Origin: Mycobacterium gallinarum
GTDB lineage: Bacteria; Actinomycetota; Actinomycetes; Mycobacteriales; Mycobacteriaceae
NCBI RefSeq assembly: GCF_010726765.1
Contig: NZ_AP022601.1
Coordinates: forward strand, 2,852,001 to 2,916,000
Length of the DNA: 64,000 bases
Direction: 5' to 3'
Both the position numbers and the translations under genes were made by a program. Positions 57,300 through 64,000 of the stretch are shown here, in pieces. The notes beneath the pieces are model-generated. The model ran no database searches. It worked only from the letters and a program-made list of their open reading frames with translations, and was not told where the DNA came from. The first letter of the stretch is position 1, and every line of letters starts with the position of its first letter.

Positions 57300-57340
57300 C
57301 ACAACGACCATAAGAGCGTTGTCATGGTCTGGTCGTTGTG
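57300..57340. promoter_or_regulatory. Long inverted repeat upstream of kgd
   Basis: Perfect 11-base arms CACAACGACCA (57300-57310) and TGGTCGTTGTG (57330-57340) with a 19-base spacer, between the EcsC-like gene and kgd. The loop shares CGTTGT and AGAGCG with flanking sequence. No U-run follows, so it may be an operator for kgd or a terminator. Confidence 0.45.
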
Positions 57341-57453
57341 AGAGCGATAGCCTTTAGACGGCACACAGCGGGTACCCGCTGACTAGAGGAGAAAAATCGG
57401 CGAGCGCCGAGGTGCGCTTGCGTGAGGCGAAGGAATCGAGGCGAGTAGCTGCC

Positions 57454-60400
57454 GTGAGCTCACCATCACCATTCGGACAGAACGAGTGGTTGGTCGAGGA
57501 GATGTATCGCAAGTTTCGCGAGGACCCCTCTTCGGTAGATCCCAGTTGGCATGAATTTCTGGTCGACTACTCCCCCGAACCGACCACCGACAGTCAGACC
57601 GGCAACGGCCAACGGACAGCTGCGCCCGTCGCCCCGCCCGAGCCCGCGCCTGCACCGCCCCCCAAGCCGGCCGAGAGCAAGGCCGAGTCGAAACCGGAAG
57701 CCAAACCGAAAGAACAGAGTTCCGCGCCGAAGGCCGAGGCCAAGAGCGAGCCGGCGCCCAAGCCGAAGCCGGCCCCCGCGCCTGCGGAAGGCTCCGACTC
57801 CCAGGTGCTGCGCGGTGCCGCGGCCGCCGTCGTGAAGAACATGTCGGCGTCGCTGGAGGTGCCGACCGCGACAAGCGTGCGTGCCATCCCGGCCAAGCTG
57901 ATGATCGACAACCGGATCGTCATCAACAACCACCTCAAGCGGACCCGCGGCGGCAAGGTCTCCTTCACCCACCTCATCGGCTACGCGCTGGTGCAGGCGG
58001 TGAAGAAGTTCCCGAACATGAACCGTCACTTCGCCGAGATCGACGGCAAGCCGAACGCGGTGACCCCCGAACACGTCAACCTCGGTCTCGCGATCGACCT
58101 GCAGGGCAAGGACGGCAACCGTCAGCTCGTCGTCGCAGGCATCAAGAATTCCGAAAACATGCGGTTCGGGCAGTTCCTCGCCGCCTACGAGGACATCGTG
58201 CGGCGCGCCCGCGACGGCAAGCTGACCGCCGAAGACTTTGGCGGCGTGACGATTTCGCTGACCAATCCCGGAACCATCGGCACCGTGCACTCCGTGCCCC
58301 GGTTGATGCGTGGGCAGGGCGCCATCATCGGTGTCGGCGCAATGGAGTACCCGGCAGAGTTCCAGGGCGCCAGTGAGGAACGCATCAACGAGTTGGGCGT
58401 CGGCAAGCTGGTCACCTTCACCTCGACCTACGACCACCGCATCATTCAGGGTGCAGAGTCCGGCGACTTCCTGCGCACCGTGCACGAATTGCTGCTGAGC
58501 GACGACTTCTTCGACGAGATCTTCCGTGAGCTCGGCATCCCGTACGAGCCGGTACGGTGGCGCACCGACAACCCGGACTCGATCGAGGACAAGAACGGGC
58601 GCGTCATCGAGTTGATCGCGGCGTATCGCAACCGCGGCCACCTGATGGCCGACATCGACCCGCTGCGGCTGGACCAGACCCGGTTCCGCAGCCACCCCGA
58701 CCTCGATGTGAACTCCCACGGCCTGACGCTGTGGGACCTGGACCGCGAGTTCAAGGTCAACGGGTTCGGTGGCGCCGAGCACAAGAAGCTGCGCGACGTG
58801 CTCGGGCTGCTGCGCGACGCGTACTGCCGCCACGTCGGTGTCGAGTACACCCACATCCTGGAGCCCGATCAGCAGAAGTGGCTGCAGGAACGCATCGAGG
58901 TCAAGCACGAGAAGCCGACGGTCGCCGAGCAGAAGTACATCCTGTCGAGGATGAACGCCGCAGAGGCGTTCGAGACGTTCCTGCAGACCAAATACGTTGG
59001 GCAGAAGCGCTTCTCGCTCGAAGGCGCGGAGACCGTCATCCCGATGATGGACGCCGCGATCGACCAGGCCGCCGAGCACGCCCTCGACGAGGTCGTCATC
59101 GGCATGCCGCACCGCGGCCGCCTCAACGTGCTGGCCAACATCGTCGGCAAGCCGTACTCGCAGATCTTCAGCGAGTTCGAGGGCAACCTGAACCCGTCGC
59201 AGGCCCACGGCTCGGGTGACGTCAAGTATCACCTCGGCGCAACCGGCAACTACATCCAGATGTTCGGCGACAACGACATCCAGGTGTCGCTGGTGGCCAA
59301 CCCGTCGCATCTCGAAGCCGTCGACCCGGTGCTCGAAGGACTGGTGCGCGCCAAGCAGGACCTGCTCGACGTCGGAGAAGAAGTCGACGGTTCCAAAAAA
59401 TTCTCGATCGTGCCGATGATGCTGCACGGCGACGCCGCCTTCGCCGGACAGGGCGTGGTCGCCGAAACGCTGAACCTGGCGCTGCTCCGGGGTTACCGCA
59501 CCGGCGGCACCATACACATCATCGTCAACAACCAGATCGGGTTCACCACTCACCCGGGCGACTCGCGCTCGTCGGAGTACTGCACCGACGTCGCGAAGAT
59601 GATCGGCGCGCCGATCTTCCACGTCAACGGGGACGACCCGGAGGCCTGCGTCTGGGTGGCACGGCTGGCGATGGACTTTCGACAGCAGTTCAAGAAGGAC
59701 GTCGTCATCGACATGCTGTGCTACCGCAGGCGCGGGCACAACGAGGGCGACGACCCGTCGATGACGCAGCCGTACATGTACGACGTCATCGACACCAAGC
59801 GCGGATCGCGAAAGACCTACACCGAAGCGCTGATCGGCCGCGGCGACATCTCGATGAAGGAAGCGGAGGACGCGCTGCGCGACTACCAGGGTCAGCTGGA
59901 GCGGGTCTTCAACGAGGTCCGTGAACTCGAGAAGCACGAGATCGCGCCCAGCGCGTCGGTGGAGGCCGACCAGATGGTGCCCGCCGGCATGAACACCGCC
60001 GTCGACAAGTCACTGCTGGCCCGGATCGGCGATGCCCATCTCGCCTTGCCGGAAGGCTTCAACGTGCACCCGCGCGTCAAGCCGGTGCTGGAGAAGCGCC
60101 GCGAGATGGCCTACGAAGGCAAGGTCGACTGGGCGTTCGCCGAGCTGCTCGCACTGGGATCCTTCCTCGCCGAAGGCAAGACGATCCGACTGTCGGGCCA
60201 GGACACCCGGCGCGGCACCTTCACCCAGCGTCACTCGGTGATCATCGATCGCAGCACCGGTCAGGAGTTCACGCCGCTGCAGCTGCTCACCTCGAACCTC
60301 GACGGCTCGCCGACGGGTGGCAAGTTCATGGTGTACGACTCGGCGCTGTCCGAGTTCGCCGCGGTGGGCTTCGAGTACGGCTACTCGGTCGGCAATCCCG

Positions 60401-61185
60401 ATGCACTTGTGTTGTGGGAGGCGCAGTTCGGTGACTTCGTCAACGGTGCGCAGTCGATCATCGACGAGTTCATCAGCTCCGGTGAGGCCAAGTGGGGCCA
60501 GCTGTCCGATGTGGTGTTGTTGCTGCCGCACGGTCACGAGGGCCAGGGCCCGGACCACACGTCGGGCCGCATCGAGCGCTTCCTGCTGCTGTGGGCGGAG
60601 GGTTCGATGACGATCGCGATGCCGTCGACGCCTGCGAACTATTTCCACCTGCTGCGCAGGCACGGCCTGGACGGGATCCACCGCCCGCTTATCGTCTTCA
60701 CGCCGAAGTCGATGCTGCGAAACAAGGCAGCCGTCAGCGACCTTCGTGAGTTCACCGAGATGAAGTTCCGCTCGGTGATCGAGGAGCCCACCTACACCGA
60801 GGGCACCGGTGACCGTGAAAAGGTCAAGCGAATCCTGTTGACCAGCGGCAAGATCTACTACGAGCTGGTGGCGCGCAAAAACAAGGAGGAGCGCGACGAT
60901 GTGGCGATCGTGCGCATCGAACAGCTCGCTCCGTTGCCGAAGCGCCGGCTGAGCCAGACGCTCGACCTGTATCCGAACACCGAGGAGTACTTCTGGGTGC
61001 AGGAGGAGCCGGCCAACCAGGGTGCGTGGCCGACGTTCGGGCTCACGCTGCCCGAGGTCTGCGCGGATCGGTTGACGGGCATCACGCGGATCTCGCGGCG
61101 TGCGATGTCGGCACCGTCGTCGGGCTCGTCGAAGGTGCATGCCGTCGAGCAGCAGGAGATCCTCGACGAGGCGTTCGCGCGCTAG
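57454..61185 (+). CDS. kgd: Multifunctional 2-oxoglutarate decarboxylase/dehydrogenase E1-E2 (Kgd)
   Basis: 1243 residues from GTG 57454 ([20 protein letters not shown]), the family start; a GTG further up adds 14 codons. Residues 1-45 are the E1 N-terminal segment, 46-120 an Ala/Pro/Lys linker, about 125-365 a succinyltransferase-like domain ending TYDHRIIQG, then the ThDP E1 part ([45 protein letters not shown]). It converts 2-oxoglutarate to succinyl-CoA or succinic semialdehyde and, in mycobacteria, is inhibited by GarA. The linker is the least conserved part. It corresponds to Rv1248c. Confidence 0.97.
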   Translation: MSSPSPFGQNEWLVEEMYRKFREDPSSVDPSWHEFLVDYSPEPTTDSQTGNGQRTAAPVAPPEPAPAPPPKPAESKAESKPEAKPKEQSSAPKAEAKSEPAPKPKPAPAPAEGSDSQVLRGAAAAVVKNMSASLEVPTATSVRAIPAKLMIDNRIVINNHLKRTRGGKVSFTHLIGYALVQAVKKFPNMNRHFAEIDGKPNAVTPEHVNLGLAIDLQGKDGNRQLVVAGIKNSENMRFGQFLAAYEDIVRRARDGKLTAEDFGGVTISLTNPGTIGTVHSVPRLMRGQGAIIGVGAMEYPAEFQGASEERINELGVGKLVTFTSTYDHRIIQGAESGDFLRTVHELLLSDDFFDEIFRELGIPYEPVRWRTDNPDSIEDKNGRVIELIAAYRNRGHLMADIDPLRLDQTRFRSHPDLDVNSHGLTLWDLDREFKVNGFGGAEHKKLRDVLGLLRDAYCRHVGVEYTHILEPDQQKWLQERIEVKHEKPTVAEQKYILSRMNAAEAFETFLQTKYVGQKRFSLEGAETVIPMMDAAIDQAAEHALDEVVIGMPHRGRLNVLANIVGKPYSQIFSEFEGNLNPSQAHGSGDVKYHLGATGNYIQMFGDNDIQVSLVANPSHLEAVDPVLEGLVRAKQDLLDVGEEVDGSKKFSIVPMMLHGDAAFAGQGVVAETLNLALLRGYRTGGTIHIIVNNQIGFTTHPGDSRSSEYCTDVAKMIGAPIFHVNGDDPEACVWVARLAMDFRQQFKKDVVIDMLCYRRRGHNEGDDPSMTQPYMYDVIDTKRGSRKTYTEALIGRGDISMKEAEDALRDYQGQLERVFNEVRELEKHEIAPSASVEADQMVPAGMNTAVDKSLLARIGDAHLALPEGFNVHPRVKPVLEKRREMAYEGKVDWAFAELLALGSFLAEGKTIRLSGQDTRRGTFTQRHSVIIDRSTGQEFTPLQLLTSNLDGSPTGGKFMVYDSALSEFAAVGFEYGYSVGNPDALVLWEAQFGDFVNGAQSIIDEFISSGEAKWGQLSDVVLLLPHGHEGQGPDHTSGRIERFLLLWAEGSMTIAMPSTPANYFHLLRRHGLDGIHRPLIVFTPKSMLRNKAAVSDLREFTEMKFRSVIEEPTYTEGTGDREKVKRILLTSGKIYYELVARKNKEERDDVAIVRIEQLAPLPKRRLSQTLDLYPNTEEYFWVQEEPANQGAWPTFGLTLPEVCADRLTGITRISRRAMSAPSSGSSKVHAVEQQEILDEAFAR

Positions 61186-61204
61186 GTTTTCCGCGCCAGA
61201 GCGT

Positions 61205-61249
61205 TAACGGGTTGATCGCCTGCACCTGGCGCGTGAAATCAACCCGTCA
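61205..61249. repeat. 45-bp palindromic element, locus 2 copy 1
   Basis: TAACGGGTTGAT (61205-61216), 21-base spacer containing GCACCTGGCGC, then ATCAACCCGTCA (61238-61249). It matches 41 of 45 positions of the copy at 62271-62315, in the same orientation. The AbiEi/DUF559 stop codon (61239-61241) is inside the right arm. It lies between kgd and that gene, where it could also serve as a terminator. Confidence 0.8.
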
Positions 61250-62201
61250 GCGCGAGCGCGGGCCGGCAAACAGGGCAGGTTCTCATCCGCCCGGTCCAGC
61301 CCCGACGGCGGAGCAGGCCACCGATCAACACTGCCGTGCGACATGCATCGCCGAAGACGAGTCCATGGGTCACTCGCGTTGTGATCAGGCCTGATCGGCT
61401 CAACTCTGCGAGATCACGCAGCGCGTCGCGATCCCGGTCTCGCGGCGCGTCATGAAACGCGCGGCCGTCGAGTTCGACCACAACGCCCTGCCCGCGGTAA
61501 TGCACATCCTGGTAGGTAATCCGGCCAGTCGCGGTGCTTCGAGTCTGACGCTCGCCCCTGGGCAGCCCGTGCGCGCGCTCGACCCTCAGCAAGTAGCCGC
61601 GCTCCAACACCGAACATGCGCCGTCACGCAGATCGGCGAGCATTGCCTCAAATGTGCGCCGGCCCGAAACCCGTTGGCGAGTCGCCAGTACCCGCAGTAT
61701 CTGCTGCGGCGTGGTCCGTCGGCTCGCACACACCCGTGCCTGTACCGCGAACGCAGCCGCGAGGTCCTTGTCGTGGAGTTCCCCGCTGACCACGTCGATC
61801 AGCGCGTGCTCCAGGCGAATTGCCGGCGGGTTGCGGTTCAGTTCGGCCCGTTGCTCGAAGTCGGGCGTCCTGTGCAGCACGATTCGTGGCAATGGTCGCA
61901 GATGACGTCCCGGTCCAACGGCCACGTGCACAACCGTCGTCGGTGGATCGGGCAGCGCCGAGGTATGAGCCAGAGCGGCCGGCCAAAACGCCAGTACCGC
62001 AGCCCAGTGCCGCTGTTCTAGGGTGAGTGGGCCGCTGTGGCTCACGTAGACGCCACGGTGGACATCCGTTAACTCGCGACGGCGCAGCATTCTGGCGATG
62101 TCGGCGTCGGTTCCGTCTGCGTCCAGAACTTGGCGACGCGAAATGATCCCGTCCTGTAACCAGAGCAGACGCTCGACGTGTCCAAGATGCCAACGCGTCA
62201 C
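61239..62201 (-). CDS. AbiEi-like winged-helix plus DUF559 (Vsr-like nuclease) protein, second copy
   Basis: 320 residues from GTG 62201; a GTG at 62291 inside the flanking palindrome would add 30 unlikely residues. N-terminal AbiEi-like domain: DGIISRRQVLDADGTDADIARMLRRRELTDVHRGVYV. C-terminal DUF559 region: ITYQDVHYRGQGVVVELDGRAFHD with acidic residues in Vsr-like positions, then a short tail with CPVC. Distant paralogue of the gene at 46987-47916. It sits where M. tuberculosis has relB/relE between kgd and the SDR gene. Nuclease and antitoxin-like roles are inferred only. Confidence 0.78.
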   Translation of the reverse strand: MTRWHLGHVERLLWLQDGIISRRQVLDADGTDADIARMLRRRELTDVHRGVYVSHSGPLTLEQRHWAAVLAFWPAALAHTSALPDPPTTVVHVAVGPGRHLRPLPRIVLHRTPDFEQRAELNRNPPAIRLEHALIDVVSGELHDKDLAAAFAVQARVCASRRTTPQQILRVLATRQRVSGRRTFEAMLADLRDGACSVLERGYLLRVERAHGLPRGERQTRSTATGRITYQDVHYRGQGVVVELDGRAFHDAPRDRDRDALRDLAELSRSGLITTRVTHGLVFGDACRTAVLIGGLLRRRGWTGRMRTCPVCRPALALTG

Positions 62202-62270
62202 GATAGGTAAGCGTGGCCGGGAACGAGCTGACGGCCAACCTGCCGCGACTCGCCGCTGTGCATAACTCCC

Positions 62271-62315
62271 TAACGGGTTGATCGCCTGCACCTGGTGCGC
62301 GGAATCAACCCGTTA
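62271..62315. repeat. 45-bp palindromic element, locus 2 copy 2
   Basis: TAACGGGTTGAT (62271-62282), 21-base spacer with an inner palindrome GCACCTGGTGC, ATCAACCCGTTA (62304-62315): perfect 12-base arms. It lies between the divergent AbiEi/DUF559 and SDR genes, so it cannot be a terminator for either. Confidence 0.82.
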
Positions 62316-62386
62316 GTGGGCCCCTTTTAGCGGAACCCGCGGTAACGACTACCCTCGATCCGAGTCAACGGACACTGAGGAGTGGC

Positions 62387-63217
62387 ATGCAGGGCTTCGC
62401 TGGAAAAGTCGCCGTGGTGACGGGCGCCGGATCGGGCATCGGGCAGGCCTTGGCGATCGAACTCGGACGCTCGGGCGCCAGCGTGGCGATCAGCGACGTC
62501 GACACCGAGGGCCTCGCGGTCACCGAGGAGCGCCTGAAGGCCATCGGCGCCAAGGTGAAGGCCGACCGGCTCGACGTCACCGAGCGTGAGGCCTTCGAGC
62601 TGTACGCAGACTCGGTGGTCGAGCATTTCGGCAAGGTCAACCAGATCTACAACAATGCGGGCATCGCCTACGTCGGCGATGTCGAGATCACGCCGTTCAA
62701 GGACATCGAACGGGTGATGGACGTCGACTACTGGGGAGTGGTCAACGGGACCAAGGTCTTTCTGCCGCATCTGATCGCCTCCGGCGACGGACACGTCGTG
62801 AACATTTCGAGCCTCTTCGGCATCTTCTCGGTTCCCGGACAGGCGGCGTACAACTCGGCGAAGTTCGCGGTCCGCGGGTTCACCGAGGCGTTGCGTCAGG
62901 AGATGATCGCCGCAGGCCACCCGGTGAAGGTGACCACCGTGCATCCCGGCGGCATCAAGACCGCGATCATGCGCAACTCGACCGCGGCCGAGGGCGTCGA
63001 CAAAGACGGCCTGACAAAGACTTTCGACAAGAAGCTGACGATCACGACGCCCGAGAAGGCGGCACAGATCATCCTCGAGGCGGTACGGAAGAACCGCGCG
63101 CGGGTGCTCGTCGGTCCCGACGCGAAGATCCTCGACGTGATCGTGCGGATCACCGGATCGGGCTATCAGCGGCTGTTCTCGACGGTCGTATCGCGGCTCG
63201 TACCCAACGCGCACTGA
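62387..63217 (+). CDS. Short-chain dehydrogenase/reductase
   Basis: 276 residues, classical SDR. Cofactor motif TGAGSGIG (12-19), NNAG near residue 89, catalytic Ser in NISSLFG and YNSAK (YxxxK), HPGGIKT after the active site. DVD after strand 2 favours NAD(H). It corresponds to Rv1245c. Substrate unknown. Its leader (62316-62386) adjoins the palindrome. Confidence 0.93.
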   Translation: MQGFAGKVAVVTGAGSGIGQALAIELGRSGASVAISDVDTEGLAVTEERLKAIGAKVKADRLDVTEREAFELYADSVVEHFGKVNQIYNNAGIAYVGDVEITPFKDIERVMDVDYWGVVNGTKVFLPHLIASGDGHVVNISSLFGIFSVPGQAAYNSAKFAVRGFTEALRQEMIAAGHPVKVTTVHPGGIKTAIMRNSTAAEGVDKDGLTKTFDKKLTITTPEKAAQIILEAVRKNRARVLVGPDAKILDVIVRITGSGYQRLFSTVVSRLVPNAH

Positions 63218-63225
63218 CCGAAAGA

Positions 63226-64000
63226 TCAGTCGCCCAATGGGTGTTCGGCGAGAAACGCGCCTGCGACCAGACCCGGTTCGGTGCCGTCCTCGACCTGGGC
63301 GCGCATATCGGCCAGCGCGGCGGTGTCCAGGACCCCCGCAACCTCGTTGAGCGCCAGCACCTGCGACTCGTTGAGCTCGTTGCGCCGGTAGAGCGGCACC
63401 AGGTTCTCGGCGCGGATCAATGATGTGCGGTCAGAGAGCATGAGCAACTCGGCCGGGATGTTGGGCGCCGCCGTCGACGTCCACGCGGCATTGATCTTGC
63501 CCGCCTGGACCGCCTCGAACAGCGTTGCGGGGTCGGGATATTCGCGGGCCTTGGACAGCTTGCATGTGCCGATGACGTCGGGTCCTGGCGCGCGGAATTC
63601 GTCGGAACCATTCGAGACCTCGCCGACCTTCAGCTTGTCGCAGTTCCGCGTCGCCGCCGTCAGATCCCGCCCGCCCCATGCTTCTGCCGTGGCTTCGGTG
63701 ACGGCCAGCGCGGGTTTGTCCTCGGCCGACGTCGTGTAGTCCCCCGCAGCGATGCCTTCAGGCAACGACGACACCATCTCCCGGTACACCTGGGTCGCCG
63801 ACCGGGCCGTCGAATCGGGGAAGAACCTGTGCAGCACGCGGCCCGTGAAGCCGGGAACGACGCGCGCCTCCCCCGAGTCCAGTCTCGACAGTGGATCCGG
63901 TGACGTCTCGACGTGGGCGGGGCTGCCGTAGAACCGCAACGCCTCGGTGTAGATGTGCGCGATCAGCGCCGACTCGGGATCCGGCGCCGAACCGACCGTC
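63226..64000 (-). CDS. lpqZ: LpqZ-like substrate-binding lipoprotein, N-terminus beyond window
   Basis: The last 258 codons are present; the frame is open through the window edge, so lipobox and start are missing. The protein resembles the OpuAC/ProX glycine betaine-choline binding fold: RVVPGFTGRVLHRFFPDS, EDKPALAVTEATAEAWG, then LKVGEVSNGSDEFRAPGP and the C-terminal NEVAGVLDTAALADMRAQVEDG. It corresponds to Rv1244 (lpqZ), an orphan binding protein with no transporter genes beside it here. Ligand unknown. Confidence 0.82.
   Translation of the reverse strand, partial: TVGSAPDPESALIAHIYTEALRFYGSPAHVETSPDPLSRLDSGEARVVPGFTGRVLHRFFPDSTARSATQVYREMVSSLPEGIAAGDYTTSAEDKPALAVTEATAEAWGGRDLTAATRNCDKLKVGEVSNGSDEFRAPGPDVIGTCKLSKAREYPDPATLFEAVQAGKINAAWTSTAAPNIPAELLMLSDRTSLIRAENLVPLYRRNELNESQVLALNEVAGVLDTAALADMRAQVEDGTEPGLVAGAFLAEHPLGD

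Noticed and set aside
57466..59937. 823-codon open frame on the minus strand
   Set aside because: Antisense to kgd, which has unmistakable family sequence; the frame is a codon-bias shadow.

Overview
The window reads as a chromosomal segment of a fast-growing mycobacterium (Mycolicibacterium type). It is GC-rich and has many GTG starts and 1-4 base gene overlaps. Its gene order follows, in reverse, the M. tuberculosis block Rv1244-Rv1278: sbcCD-like pair, SixA-like phosphatase, lprC/lprB, ABC exporter pair, adenylate cyclase, amiB2, HIT protein, F420-type reductase, FAD monooxygenase, udgB, tap, FAD oxidase, cyp130 and its TetR, acyltransferase, deaD, lprE, large nuclease-helicase, MFS, Rv1249c-like protein, kgd, SDR, lpqZ. 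These correspondences rest on remembered synteny and family motifs, not on a search.

Layout. 1-8 kb: SbcC/SbcD-like DNA-end enzymes, a dicarboxylate symporter gene broken by one in-frame TAG, and a probable envelope copper/haem operon (PepSY membrane protein, PCuAC chaperone, Tat-exported DyP peroxidase) beside a His-rich membrane protein with an operator-like dyad. 8-18 kb: phosphatase, DUF3558 lipoproteins, heterodimeric ABC exporter, molybdopterin oxidoreductase, AIM24-like protein and Dtd. 18-21 kb: a copper-export operon (metallochaperone, secreted His-tailed protein, P1B ATPase) behind an exact TACCC-N5-GGGTA box. 21-26 kb: epimerase, secreted protein, cyclase, mismatch glycosylase and amidase. 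26-28.8 kb: an island absent from the M. tuberculosis order, with an AT-rich leader, an exported Asn/Gly repeat protein, a second exported low-complexity protein, and a 13-bp-stem terminator. 28.8-46 kb: HIT, Ddn-like, LLM and FAD oxidoreductases with a TetR, udgB, tap, a large LuxR-type ATPase regulator, a lactate-use pair with a CRP-like site, cyp130 and its TetR, two small secreted proteins (one haemophore-like), acyltransferase and DeaD. 46-64 kb: lprE, the nuclease-helicase with a 2-hydroxyacid dehydrogenase, two MFS exporters, kgd, SDR and lpqZ.

The most unusual feature is a pair of AbiEi-like/DUF559 (Vsr-like nuclease fold) genes inserted into otherwise conserved gene pairs (lprE/helicase and kgd/SDR). 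Each is bracketed by direct copies of a palindromic DNA element about 1.06 kb apart, and each gene's stop codon lies inside the downstream palindrome. The palindromes differ in sequence between the two loci. At the first locus the paired arms differ by compensatory changes. This looks like a family of small mobile or self-maintaining nuclease cassettes and is the best candidate for an undescribed system here.

No rRNA, tRNA, CRISPR array or insertion sequence was recognised.
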